A stretch of DNA of 64,000 bases from Pseudanabaena sp. PCC 6802 (GTDB lineage: Bacteria > Cyanobacteriota > Cyanobacteriia > Pseudanabaenales > Pseudanabaenaceae), in contig NZ_KB235914.1 of assembly GCF_000332175.1 (NCBI RefSeq), forward strand, positions 3,778,868 to 3,842,867, in the 5' to 3' direction. A program made the translations under genes and the position numbers. Shown one piece after another: positions 1-9,577 of this stretch (its first letter is position 1; every line of letters begins with the position of its first letter). The notes under the pieces were generated by a model, which was not told the origin of the DNA, searched no databases, and saw only the letters and a list, made by a program, of their open reading frames with translations.

Positions 1-1
1 G

Positions 2-2134
2 ATGATCCATAATGCCGAAGGTCATATCCTGGGGGCAAACCAGCAGTGGCAAATTTATTTGAACCAGTGCATTCACCAGATCCCGCAACACTCTGGCGAT
101 CGCCCGCATACCTATCATTGCCCGATTGATGGTGGCGCGATTCGCACGTGGCAGGTAGTCAGTGTAGAGTTATCGGGTAGACTGAGAGGCTTGTCGCTGG
201 CGATCGCTCAAAACATTACCAACCAGGAGCAACTAGCGACGGAGTTATCGGAGCAAAATGCCAGCCTGGTACGGCTAAATCGCATGAAGGACGAATTTCT
301 GGCTTGTATTACCCACGAGCTTAAAACCCCCCTGACATCGGTAATTGGCATGGCAAGCCTGCTAGAGACCAAGACATTTGGCGAGTTAACCGAGCGGCAA
401 AGCCGCTATGTGAATCTGATCCATCGCAGCGGTCGGCATTTAATGGCGATCGTCGATAATATTGTCGATCTGGCAAAAGCGGAAACAGGACAACTAGAAA
501 TCGATCCAGTCACCATTGCCATCAAACAAATGTGCGAGCAAAGTATTTACCAAACCCAAAAACTCTTGCAGCAGAATGCTTGGACGGAGCAGAGTCCGGT
601 GCCCCATATTCAGCTAGATATTGACCCCGCGCTGACAAATATAGTGGCAGATAGCGTAAAGGTGCAGCAAATGCTGGTCAACCTCCTATCGAATGCGTTT
701 AAATTTAGCGAAGACGACAAGCAACCCGAGGTGGGGTTAACCGTGCGGCGCTGGGAGGGCTGGATTGCCTTTACTGTTTGGGATCGCGGTATCGGCATCC
801 CAGAAGAAAAACAGCATTTGATATTCCAGAAATTTCAGCAGCTAGAAAATACTCTCACCCGCAGGTTTGACGGTACGGGCTTGGGATTGGTCTTGACTCG
901 ACACCTGGCCAGATTGCATGGTGGCGATGTTACGTTTGTGTCGCAGGTGGGAGTCGGCAGTCAGTTCACAATTTTGTTGCCTCCCATTCCACCGCGCTCG
1001 GCTGAAACTGCGAAAGTGCCGATTGTATCCAGTCAGTTTGTCCTGGTTGTAGACAATGCGGCTGTGGATATCGATAGATTGTCAACGATGTTAACGAATA
1101 GGGGCTATAGAGTCGCGATCGCCCGTACGGGTACGGAAGCGCTCGAAAAAGCCAGGCGGCTCCAACCTTCACTGATTTTGCTCAGTCCCGATTTGCCCGT
1201 CTTATCCGGTTGGGACGTGCTGGCATTACTAAAACAAGATGCCGCTACTAAGCACATCCGCGTTGCCATGATGGTTAGTAATGGCGATCGCAATCGCGAT
1301 ACTCAACAAGCAAACGATCTTTTGGTGAAGCCAATTGAACCGGAGCATTTAAACGCCTTTTTATCTCGCAAGCCCGTTCATAGAGATCCATTGACAATTA
1401 TCTGTTTGGGTAAATGTCAACACGAGGATGTGATGACTCATTTGCAAGCGTTGGGGCATCGCCTTTTAGAAGCCGATAGTGTAGAGCAAGGAGAAATATT
1501 GACCCAAATCTGGCACCCCAATTTAGTTTGGCTTGACTGCAAGCCTAAAGACGTGTTTGCCAACCTGGAGCGTATCGATCGGTGCCATTTTTTAAAGTCC
1601 TTACCGATCTTAATTGGTTCTGAGGGCATCGATCGCTGTCGCATGGAATTTCCCAAGCTGGACTTGCATGGATTTTCTAGTACACTACCGCACCAGGTTA
1701 CGGAAACAGAAGTCAGTCGTATTGTCAATCAAGCTGTAGGCTATCTACACTCCCCAACCGTATTGGTAGCGGACTTCAGCAGTTCGGGTATTCTGTCACA
1801 ATCTTTGCAACAGTACATTTTAATGGCAGGATTCCACGTACAGATATCCCATTCCCACGAGCTAATCTTGCAGCAACTCCAATCTGGTAGCGTTGATGCT
1901 TTGCTCGTGACATTGCATAACCAATCTTGCCTCTCTCCTAAAGAACTAGCTGCTATAGACTTCCTGGTTCAAATCGATACGGATATCCCAATCATCGTAG
2001 TTGATGGTAGAGAAAATCCACCAGCAACAGATGAGGCTCGGTCGCTCATTAAGATTGCTACTGCCGTATTGCAACAACCCGACGCGATCGCGCAGTTATT
2101 ACCAACTTTACGTCGATGCTTATCCCTCGGTTAA
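2..2134 (+). CDS. Hybrid sensor histidine kinase with receiver-like modules (5' partial)
   Basis: The reading frame is open from the first bases of the window, so the N-terminus is probably missing. Visible order: a short PAS-like segment (about residues 1-75), a HisKA dimerisation domain with the phospho-acceptor His105 in the motif THELKTP, a HATPase domain with an N-box (NLLSNAFKF), a G1 box (DRGIGIP) and a G2 box (GTGLGL), then a receiver-like domain from about residue 348. Two further weak receiver-like segments follow (about 465-590 and 592-705). The first receiver lacks the usual phospho-acceptor Asp: the position reads Ser in LILLSPDLP, and the acidic pair reads DN. Kinase function is clear from motifs. 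The receivers are probably protein-binding rather than phosphorylated, which is inference. The signal sensed is unknown. Confidence 0.88.
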   Translation: MIHNAEGHILGANQQWQIYLNQCIHQIPQHSGDRPHTYHCPIDGGAIRTWQVVSVELSGRLRGLSLAIAQNITNQEQLATELSEQNASLVRLNRMKDEFLACITHELKTPLTSVIGMASLLETKTFGELTERQSRYVNLIHRSGRHLMAIVDNIVDLAKAETGQLEIDPVTIAIKQMCEQSIYQTQKLLQQNAWTEQSPVPHIQLDIDPALTNIVADSVKVQQMLVNLLSNAFKFSEDDKQPEVGLTVRRWEGWIAFTVWDRGIGIPEEKQHLIFQKFQQLENTLTRRFDGTGLGLVLTRHLARLHGGDVTFVSQVGVGSQFTILLPPIPPRSAETAKVPIVSSQFVLVVDNAAVDIDRLSTMLTNRGYRVAIARTGTEALEKARRLQPSLILLSPDLPVLSGWDVLALLKQDAATKHIRVAMMVSNGDRNRDTQQANDLLVKPIEPEHLNAFLSRKPVHRDPLTIICLGKCQHEDVMTHLQALGHRLLEADSVEQGEILTQIWHPNLVWLDCKPKDVFANLERIDRCHFLKSLPILIGSEGIDRCRMEFPKLDLHGFSSTLPHQVTETEVSRIVNQAVGYLHSPTVLVADFSSSGILSQSLQQYILMAGFHVQISHSHELILQQLQSGSVDALLVTLHNQSCLSPKELAAIDFLVQIDTDIPIIVVDGRENPPATDEARSLIKIATAVLQQPDAIAQLLPTLRRCLSLG

Positions 2135-2260
2135 TCTTTCCGTCCAGGTTAAAAGGGGCGATCGCTAGCAGAACCTTCATAATTTGGGCAAGTCATGATT
2201 TGGGCAAGTACAGATGTAGCATCAGTGGGACGATCTTTAGTTTATACCCTAATTTTCTAA

Positions 2261-3496
2261 GTGATGACAACTCCAGATCAATTTCTCGATCGCTTTAGCA
2301 AGTTCGGCATTCGCTTGGGCTTAGAGCGCATTTACCAACAATTGTCAGATCTGGGTAATCCCCATACGCAGGTGCCCGCGATCCATGTAGCGGGGACGAA
2401 TGGCAAAGGATCGGTATGTGCCTATATCTCGTCAATTCTGCAAGCTGCAGGCTATCGAGTTGGGCGCTATATCTCACCCCACTTAGTCAACTGGCGCGAA
2501 CGCATTAGCATAAATTCGCAATGGATTAGCGATCGCGATCTGATGGCGGCGCTCCAACAAGTAGAACGCACGATCGTCGCAGATCGGATGCCAACTCAGT
2601 TTGAAGTAGTCACGGCGGCAGCGTGGTGGTATTTCGCACAGCAAAAAGTGGATGTGGCAGTAATCGAAACGGGGTTGGGAGGGAGATTGGATGCGACAAA
2701 TGTTTGCGATCGCCCCCTAGCAGCGGTAATTACTTCGATTAGCATGGATCATTGGCAGCGCTTAGGTAATACTTTGGGCGCGATCGCGGGGGAAAAGGCA
2801 GGTATTATTAAATTCCGCTGTCCGGCAATTATTGGAGAGGTGCCAGAGGAAGCGAAAGCGGTAATCGCTGCTAAGATAAATGACTGCGAAGCAGTTGCAG
2901 CCTGGGTGAAGGCAGCAGTTAGAACTGAAAATGGAGCGGAATGGGAAGGATTTAAATATCCATTACCGTTACTGGGCAAGCACCAGTTAATGAACTCGGC
3001 GATCGCTCTGGCAACGATTCGATCCTTACAAAAGCAAGGATGGCAGATATCAGAATCTGCGATCGTACAGGGCATGAGCCAGACGCAATGGGCGGGACGG
3101 TTGCAATGGGTGGAATATCAATCCCATAAATTACTGATTGATGGGGCGCATAATGTGGAAGCAGCATTATGTCTGCGTCAATTTGTAGATGAGGCTTTTC
3201 CTCAGAAGCGCGTTCGTTGGATTGTAGGCATATTAACTACAAAGGATAGCCAGGGAATTTTGCAAGCCATCCTGCACCCAGATGATTTGCTATTTACCGT
3301 CCCAGTTCCTGCGCATCAAACCACCGATCCAGAAAAATTAGCAAATCTAGGCGATGCAATTTTGATCCAACCTCCTACTGTTTGCCAGGATCTGCCATCC
3401 GCCTTAGATGCGGCTTGCAGAGATCGCAATTCCGATCCAGTTATTCTCTGCGGTTCTCTGTACCTTGTAGGAGAGATGCTCAAAATTTGCCAGTGA
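2261..3496 (+). CDS. folC: Folylpolyglutamate synthase / dihydrofolate synthase
   Basis: FolC adds glutamate to folates (and, in bifunctional forms, to dihydropteroate) using ATP in the cytoplasm. The 411-aa length is normal for the family. The P-loop GTNGKGS lies near residue 47, followed by the Mur-ligase-like block RYISPHLVNWRERI and the GGRLDATN motif. The start is GTG at 2261, with ATG immediately after at 2264; either is possible. The TGA stop is shared with the GTG start of the next gene (GTGA overlap), which suggests translational coupling. Confidence 0.94.
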   Translation: MMTTPDQFLDRFSKFGIRLGLERIYQQLSDLGNPHTQVPAIHVAGTNGKGSVCAYISSILQAAGYRVGRYISPHLVNWRERISINSQWISDRDLMAALQQVERTIVADRMPTQFEVVTAAAWWYFAQQKVDVAVIETGLGGRLDATNVCDRPLAAVITSISMDHWQRLGNTLGAIAGEKAGIIKFRCPAIIGEVPEEAKAVIAAKINDCEAVAAWVKAAVRTENGAEWEGFKYPLPLLGKHQLMNSAIALATIRSLQKQGWQISESAIVQGMSQTQWAGRLQWVEYQSHKLLIDGAHNVEAALCLRQFVDEAFPQKRVRWIVGILTTKDSQGILQAILHPDDLLFTVPVPAHQTTDPEKLANLGDAILIQPPTVCQDLPSALDAACRDRNSDPVILCGSLYLVGEMLKICQ

Positions 3497-4293
3497 ATAT
3501 CTTGAGGAACGGTTACTTGATTTCATTAACACGGCTATTGCAAATTCAACTTGCTGAGGCAATCCAAATTGCTTTGGGTATCGATCGCATCTATGCAGAA
3601 ATTCCCGTCAAACCTTATGTCACTAAACAATCGGAATCTTATCAAAGCAATACCTATCACTACACATCGCCGATCGCATTGTCTCTGGCCCATCAAGTGG
3701 GGCGATCGTCTCTGGAAATTGCACGGGATATAGATCGGGGAATGGAGAAATTAAGCTGCGATCGCTTTTCGACTGCGGTAGAAGGTGAAGGGTGGCTCAA
3801 TTTTCGATTATCAGATCGGTTAATCGCAGAAAGTCTTTATGCTTTGTCCCAAACTCTGAAGGAGAATGAGATAGCAACGCCAGACCAACCTCAAAATTTT
3901 CCAGGCTATACCTACGTCCAGTATGCCTATGCCCGCTGTTGTGCCCTGTTGCGCCTGGCGCGACAGTTGGAATTAATGGGAGATTGGCACGACTTTTCCT
4001 GGCAATTATTAGATCCGACAGGTAATTTATATTTGCGAGAGTCGGTGGAGATGAGGTTGGCGTTGTGTTTGGTAGACTTTGAAAAGCGCTCTAAGTTGGA
4101 TGAATTAGAGCGTAAGAGAGCAATTAAGCTCAGTAAGAATTTAGCGGCTAATTTCCTGGATTTTTACGACACCTGTCGAATTGCAAGCGCAGCCCGAGAT
4201 CTGAGCGAAGCTCGCATGGGTCTGGTTGCTACCACCCAAAAAGTAATTGCATACTTAGCCTCGGGACTGATATTTTTACCTGAATTCCTCTAA
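3493..4293 (+). CDS. Core-less ArgRS-like protein with DALR anticodon-binding domain
   Basis: The protein is about 266 aa from the GTG at 3493, which overlaps the folC stop as GTGA. The open frame extends upstream to 3382 but that part lies inside folC. The N-terminal part resembles the additional N-terminal domain of arginyl-tRNA synthetase (YTSPIALSLAHQVG, then GEGWLNFRLS, like the GFINF block). The C-terminal part resembles the DALR anticodon-binding helix bundle, with YVQYAYARCCALLRLA matching the FVQYAHARI signature. The HIGH and KMSKS catalytic region of ArgRS is absent. The protein can therefore be expected to bind tRNA-like RNA but not to aminoacylate. Function unknown. Confidence 0.8.
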   Translation: MNILRNGYLISLTRLLQIQLAEAIQIALGIDRIYAEIPVKPYVTKQSESYQSNTYHYTSPIALSLAHQVGRSSLEIARDIDRGMEKLSCDRFSTAVEGEGWLNFRLSDRLIAESLYALSQTLKENEIATPDQPQNFPGYTYVQYAYARCCALLRLARQLELMGDWHDFSWQLLDPTGNLYLRESVEMRLALCLVDFEKRSKLDELERKRAIKLSKNLAANFLDFYDTCRIASAARDLSEARMGLVATTQKVIAYLASGLIFLPEFL

Positions 4294-4550
4294 GGAGCCG
4301 ATCGCTGATGTTATGCGGAATCCCTATCTCTTTTAGCCTGCAAGCACCTTTACATATAAGGGTCGCAGGGACGCAGACCCCGCCCTGGTTTTCCCTCTCC
4401 CTCAAGGAGGTGGGCAGCCCGAAGCGTTGCCTCGCTAGTAGACAACTGGTTAATCGCAATAAGGATCGTAAAATGGTGCATTTTAACATCTAGATGCTAC
4501 TATTGCGAGAAGTATAAATAAAGTAAAAGTCAAAGTGATTAGGGACAAGA

Positions 4551-6689
4551 ATGACTACTACAGAAAAAGTCATCTCCTTTTATGGTCGGGAGATTAAGTT
4601 AAGGATAGGTTTATTAGCGCCACAGGCTGGTGGATCGGTATTAATACAATGTGGTGAGACGGCGGTTTTAGTGACAGCAACGAGGGGGCCTGCTCGGGAA
4701 GGCATTGATTTTTTACCCCTTTTGGTAGATTACGAAGAAAGGCTCTATGCAGCCGGTAGAATTCCTGGAGGCTTTTTGCGGCGCGAAGGCAGGCCGCCAG
4801 AAAAAGCAATTCTGATTTGCCGATTGATCGATCGCCCCCTCCGCCCGCTGTTTCCTGGTTGGCTGCGCGACGACATTCAAATTGTTGCCACGACTCTGGC
4901 GCTAGACGAAAAAGTGCCCCCCGATATCCTGGCTGTAACGGGGGCGTCGATCGCCACCCAACTAGCAGGTCTACCGTTTAACGGGCCGATGGCAGGCGTG
5001 CGGGTTGGTTTGGTGGGCGATGAATTTATCATTAACCCCACCTATGCCGAAATTGAAGCGGGCGACCTGGATCTAGTCGTTGCAGGTACGCCTGAAGGCA
5101 TCATCATGGTCGAAGCAGGGGCTAACCAACTGCCCGAACATGACACGATCGAGGCGATCGAGTTTGGCTATGAAGCGGTGCAGGAGTTAATTGGCGCTCA
5201 GAAATCGCTCATGCAAGAGCTAGGTATAACGCCACCAGAAGTTGTAGAACCCGAAGTGGACACGACGCTGGAGAAGTATATTGCCCAGCAGTCTGAAGCC
5301 AAAATTCAGCAGGTAATTGCTAGCCTGGAAAAAGATCGCACCGTGCGCGATGCCGCTTTAGATGGGATTAAGGCAGAGTTGGTCGCAGCGATCGAAGCCC
5401 TGCCTGAAGAAGATCCGATTAAGCTATTGGCTGATGCCAAAGCTGTTGGCAATACCTTTAAAGCCTTGACCAAAAAATTGATGCGCCGTCAGGTGCTCGA
5501 TCAAAATCTGCGGATTGATGGGCGCAGTCTGGATGAGGTGCGTCCCATATCGGCAATGACCGGACTCATTCCTCGCGTGCACGGCAGCGCTCTGTTTAAT
5601 CGCGGTCTTACCCAGGTGATGTCTGTTGCTACGCTCGGCACTCCCTCAGATGCCCAGGAACTCGACGATCTGCATCCCGACGAGAAAAAGCGCTACCTGC
5701 ACCACTACAATATGCCGCCCTATTCCGTGGGTGAAGTTAAGCCCATGCGATCGCCGGGTCGCCGTGAAGTTGGTCATGGTGCCCTGGCGGAACGCGCCCT
5801 CGTACCCGTACTGCCTCCGGCGAATCAATTTCCTTATGTTTTGCGGGTGGTGTCGGAGGTACTGTCATCGAATGGGTCTACCTCTATGGGTTCTGTCTGT
5901 GCTTCCACGTTAGCGCTAATGGATGCTGGCGTACCGATTACCAAGCCCGTTAGCGGTGTGGCAATGGGACTAATTCAGGAGGGCGATCGGGTGCGCATTC
6001 TCACTGACATTCAAGGAATCGAAGATTTCTTGGGTGACATGGACTTCAAGGTCGCAGGGACAGAGACTGGGATTACGGCGCTACAAATGGATATGAAAAT
6101 CACTGGCATTGCCATGTCCACGATCCGCACTGCCATCCTGCAGGCAAATGCTGGGCGCAGCCATATTCTCAGTAAAATGCTGGAGGCACTGCCAACACCG
6201 AGACTCGAACTGTCACCATACGCACCGCGTTTGCTGACTCTGAGCATCAACCCCGACCAGATTGGCATGATTATCGGCCCTGGCGGTCGCACTATTAAGG
6301 GCATTACTGAGGAAACGGGAGCTAAGATCGACATCGAAGATGACGGTACCGTAACGATTTCTTCCACCAACGGCGATAGCGCCAAGCGTGCCAAGCAAAT
6401 CATTGAGGGAATGACGCGCCGCGTTGGTTCCGGTGATGTCTATTTGGGTAAGGTGGTGCGGATTATTCCCATTGGTGCTTTTGTGGAGTTTCTGCCGGGT
6501 AAAGAGGGCATGATCCATATCTCTCAATTAGCGGAGGGACGTGTTGGCAAGGTGGAAGACGAAGTCTCAGTTGGTGATGAGGTGATCGTCAAGGTGCGCG
6601 AAATCGATCAGCGCGGTCGATTTAATCTCACCCGTTTGGGCATTCATCCTGACGAAGCTGCTGCTGCTAAGGCTGCGGGTTCGCTCTAG
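4551..6689 (+). CDS. pnp: Polyribonucleotide nucleotidyltransferase (PNPase)
   Basis: PNPase degrades RNA 3' to 5' phosphorolytically and can add heteropolymeric tails, a role it takes in cyanobacteria, which often lack poly(A) polymerase. At 712 aa the protein has the full family layout: two RNase PH-like domains, an all-helical linker, then a KH domain ([14 protein letters not shown], near residue 567) and an S1 domain ([14 protein letters not shown] to the C-terminus). The ATG is preceded by about 250 bp of non-coding sequence (4294-4550), long enough for a promoter and leader; I identify no specific site there. Confidence 0.97.
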   Translation: MTTTEKVISFYGREIKLRIGLLAPQAGGSVLIQCGETAVLVTATRGPAREGIDFLPLLVDYEERLYAAGRIPGGFLRREGRPPEKAILICRLIDRPLRPLFPGWLRDDIQIVATTLALDEKVPPDILAVTGASIATQLAGLPFNGPMAGVRVGLVGDEFIINPTYAEIEAGDLDLVVAGTPEGIIMVEAGANQLPEHDTIEAIEFGYEAVQELIGAQKSLMQELGITPPEVVEPEVDTTLEKYIAQQSEAKIQQVIASLEKDRTVRDAALDGIKAELVAAIEALPEEDPIKLLADAKAVGNTFKALTKKLMRRQVLDQNLRIDGRSLDEVRPISAMTGLIPRVHGSALFNRGLTQVMSVATLGTPSDAQELDDLHPDEKKRYLHHYNMPPYSVGEVKPMRSPGRREVGHGALAERALVPVLPPANQFPYVLRVVSEVLSSNGSTSMGSVCASTLALMDAGVPITKPVSGVAMGLIQEGDRVRILTDIQGIEDFLGDMDFKVAGTETGITALQMDMKITGIAMSTIRTAILQANAGRSHILSKMLEALPTPRLELSPYAPRLLTLSINPDQIGMIIGPGGRTIKGITEETGAKIDIEDDGTVTISSTNGDSAKRAKQIIEGMTRRVGSGDVYLGKVVRIIPIGAFVEFLPGKEGMIHISQLAEGRVGKVEDEVSVGDEVIVKVREIDQRGRFNLTRLGIHPDEAAAAKAAGSL

Positions 6690-6703
6690 TGGGATTTGCC
6701 CCC

Positions 6704-7609
6704 CTAGTCCTCCAATTCTCTAGTAGATCGGAATTGATTCAGCTTGTCGAAGGTATCCCACAGGCAAGCTGAGTCGATCCAACCCACATAACCGCTGTAC
6801 GAGCAATTACCCTCTGGATCGCCTACATATACGCGATCGACCTGGAGATAATTTTTCCCAATGCGAATGGTAGAGCCATCTGGATATGTCATGAAGATTT
6901 TTGCCGCAGCAAACCCACGGGGATGCGTATCAGTTATGCCGGGTATTGCTTGTAACGTGCGAACAATCTGTGTAGTTAGATCTAGATATCGGGCTACGGG
7001 TGCGATCGCGGGACGCTCCCAAAAGTTGTGGATTGCTGCCGCGATCGCGGGATGATTTTTCATGTCTGCATGTTTCAAATTGGGAATGCAGATTGAGTTC
7101 GCACGATCGAATTGGGTAGCGAAGATCGGCACCGTGCCGTCGCTACCACTATCGCTATCCCCAGCAATCGAGAGAGTGGGAATGGATGCGGCGATCGCCG
7201 TTGCCATGTTGCGGCGGTTTTTGCCCAGATCTCTGGCTATCCCTATGCCCCATCCCAACGGATCGAACGTGCGTCCTAGATCTGAGCCGCCTACGGGCGA
7301 ACCTACCAGCACGAGGCTATGTACTCGCGTCCACCATTCTCGATGTCGATCCAATATTTCCAGCCAGATCAAACCACCCATTGAGTGACCGATGATGCGG
7401 ATAGGTATGTGGGGATGGGCAGCGATCGCATCGGCTGCAATTTTCTCTACCTTCGCAATTAGAGGTTCAATTCGCAGCCAGGTATTGACCCAACCCAAAT
7501 CTGGAGCAATGACAAGAGTCTCAGGTGTAGCAAGACTATGAGCTAACTGAGAGATTTTTTTGTTTGTATCCGCCCATCCATGCTGAGCAAAGAGAATGAA
7601 ATCTGGCAA
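6704..7609 (-). CDS. Alpha/beta-hydrolase (lipase-like)
   Basis: A 301-aa alpha/beta-hydrolase fold protein. The nucleophile elbow GHSMGG places the catalytic Ser at about residue 76, and FAQHGW near the N-terminus is the oxyanion-hole region. The frame opens with TTG at 7609; no in-frame ATG lies upstream before a stop. The hydrolase fold ends near residue 190. The remaining ~110 residues form a cyanobacterial-type extension of unknown role, including a segment (GSTIRIGKNYLQVD) that looks like a beta-rich module. It is convergent with pnp, 14 bp apart. Substrate unknown. Confidence 0.82.
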   Translation of the reverse strand: MPDFILFAQHGWADTNKKISQLAHSLATPETLVIAPDLGWVNTWLRIEPLIAKVEKIAADAIAAHPHIPIRIIGHSMGGLIWLEILDRHREWWTRVHSLVLVGSPVGGSDLGRTFDPLGWGIGIARDLGKNRRNMATAIAASIPTLSIAGDSDSGSDGTVPIFATQFDRANSICIPNLKHADMKNHPAIAAAIHNFWERPAIAPVARYLDLTTQIVRTLQAIPGITDTHPRGFAAAKIFMTYPDGSTIRIGKNYLQVDRVYVGDPEGNCSYSGYVGWIDSACLWDTFDKLNQFRSTRELED

Positions 7610-7718
7610 AGGTTTTGCAGGTAAATGACTACATAGCTATCATAACCTTTCCTTATCCTCAGACTATCCTCCTATTGTGCTAACGATTCGTTGCATCTTA
7701 TGCAATAAACCTCCAGTT

Positions 7719-9470
7719 TTAGCTAAGCATCTGGGTCAATTTATGAAAGAACTGATGCACATCTTCATGAATTTCAGCGGGAATCATCTGAGAGGCAACT
7801 ATTTCGCGAGTCAATTCTAACGAAGAATCGGGCTGTATTGGAAGTTCATAGGATTTGAGTTGCTGAAAAAGAGAATCTGCGTTCTCAAACAAAAGCTTTT
7901 TCCCATTGACTACTTGGAATATGTTAGCTTTAACATTTCGCCATGACTGATTAGCTGGCAGCGTAAGATTCTCACTAGCAAAAAAATCACTAATTAATTG
8001 CTGGATTGGAGATGAGAAAGTACTATCATCATTATTAGTAATGCCAATTTTTTGAAGAGCTGCTCTGATCCAAGCATCTGGAACGAGTAAATAATTTTCA
8101 ATATTTTTGCGCCGCCACTCATACAGTACTGGGTTATTTGGGTCGGGGTGAAATGTCCCTTCCTCATCATAATCAAATAATATAAGACGTTTGGCATTAG
8201 GAATAATTTGTTTTACTCCATCAAAGTGGCGATCGCTATCTTTCCTCATTTTATCCTTAGAGCCCCCACCCATAACACGAAAACAAACTTGGTTGAGTTC
8301 GTGTTGCTTACCTAGAGAAGTTGCCCAACCTCTTAAAAGACGCTCGTCGGTTTCCCCCTCAACATACAAAAGTATAGGTATGCTAAGCTCTGAAAGTTGA
8401 GTAATCTCCAGATTGGAAACATCTGCCATAGCAGTCAAAATTGCTGGCGTTGACTCTACTCGTTTCGGAATCTTATCAAGCAACGAGACAATTTGGCGAA
8501 CATCAACACCTTGAATAAATTCCTCAGCATGTGTAGCAATCAGAAATTGGGTATTACGTTGTAGAATCTTCTGATTTTTGAAGTAATCTAGGATTTCTCT
8601 TTGCAGATTGACATGTAGGTGTGCATCTGGTTCGTCCAAAAGAATAGTAGTAGGTTTGTAACCATAAAAGAATGATAGAAGAGTTAATGTTTGATGAAAA
8701 CCACTGCCTCCAGAGATGATGTCATAATATTTATCCCCTTGCTTGTATTCACAGACTATTTGTGTATCTACCCCTCGTTCATATTTAGGAGCACTCAGAT
8801 CGACACTAAACCACTGTTTAATCACCCTTTGAATCTCATTCCAGTCTGCTTGATTCTCTTCCCAAACTCGAAACAATAGGTTCCTCAGAACACTTCCTGG
8901 CTGAGCTTTGCCAACTTGTTTTCTGATTGGCCCATCATCTCGCCATTCTTCATTGGGCTCTAAACCTGAAAAGGGTGGTACATAAGCAATTACTGGCAAA
9001 AGAGAGTTTGGCTGTTTAGGATCTCCTTCCAGCTTCCGAAAATATCCCCATCCTTCTGAAGGAATGGCATAGATTGTTTGCGGTGAACTATAGCGCAACT
9101 TGACACCAAAAGAGCATTGTTTAGTCTCGGGTATGTCAGTTATCCAGGTAACATCAATTTCTACTAAAATAAATTCCTGTTTTTTAGAGCCATTAACTTT
9201 AGGATAGCGACGATCGGTTTTCTCTTTCCAAAGTAGATTAAACTCCGGAACTGGCAATGCTGTAAAGTTTGGGAGAACAACCTGTTTCCCCGTCTTGCCT
9301 CCACGCTTAACTCGTCGGAACTCATCAATACAGAACTGCCAAATTGCTAGAGCTTGTAGGATTGTACTTTTACCACTATTATTACGTCCAACTAAAAGAT
9401 CGAACTGAGCAAACTCATATGTTTGCTCGTCAATGCTTTTAAAGTTTCTTAGGTTTAGTTTGGTAATCAC
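7719..9470 (-). CDS. OLD-family ATP-dependent nuclease (AAA ATPase plus TOPRIM)
   Basis: A 583-aa protein with an SMC/RecF-like ABC ATPase head: Walker A GRNNSGKST (Lys34), a signature-like SGGSGF segment, and Walker B LLDEPDAHLH. A TOPRIM domain follows (ILLYVEGETDERLL, then LFDYDEEG). This is the order of OLD (overcoming lysogenization defect) family nucleases. Class 1 OLD proteins work alone; class 2 work with a UvrD-like helicase (GajAB), and no such helicase is adjacent. A role in phage defence or DNA repair is plausible from family knowledge. The gene is flanked by non-defence genes and its local base composition is AT-richer than its neighbours, hinting at transfer. Confidence 0.86.
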   Translation of the reverse strand: MITKLNLRNFKSIDEQTYEFAQFDLLVGRNNSGKSTILQALAIWQFCIDEFRRVKRGGKTGKQVVLPNFTALPVPEFNLLWKEKTDRRYPKVNGSKKQEFILVEIDVTWITDIPETKQCSFGVKLRYSSPQTIYAIPSEGWGYFRKLEGDPKQPNSLLPVIAYVPPFSGLEPNEEWRDDGPIRKQVGKAQPGSVLRNLLFRVWEENQADWNEIQRVIKQWFSVDLSAPKYERGVDTQIVCEYKQGDKYYDIISGGSGFHQTLTLLSFFYGYKPTTILLDEPDAHLHVNLQREILDYFKNQKILQRNTQFLIATHAEEFIQGVDVRQIVSLLDKIPKRVESTPAILTAMADVSNLEITQLSELSIPILLYVEGETDERLLRGWATSLGKQHELNQVCFRVMGGGSKDKMRKDSDRHFDGVKQIIPNAKRLILFDYDEEGTFHPDPNNPVLYEWRRKNIENYLLVPDAWIRAALQKIGITNNDDSTFSSPIQQLISDFFASENLTLPANQSWRNVKANIFQVVNGKKLLFENADSLFQQLKSYELPIQPDSSLELTREIVASQMIPAEIHEDVHQFFHKLTQMLS

Positions 9471-9577
9471 CGATTGATATTGACAAGCATTTAATACTGG
9501 TTGGGATTAACGATCGGAGCTCGAAGATATAACAAATTTTATCGATCGTCATTGTTTGTGCCAGTTGTAGCACGACT

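Noticed and set aside
4308-4493. A 61-codon open frame between the ArgRS-like gene and pnp
   Set aside because: No similarity or composition typical of protein; lies in the pnp leader and overlaps reverse-strand open frames.
6011-6527. Reverse-strand open frames inside pnp
   Set aside because: GC-rich coding DNA leaves open antisense frames; pnp is unmistakable.
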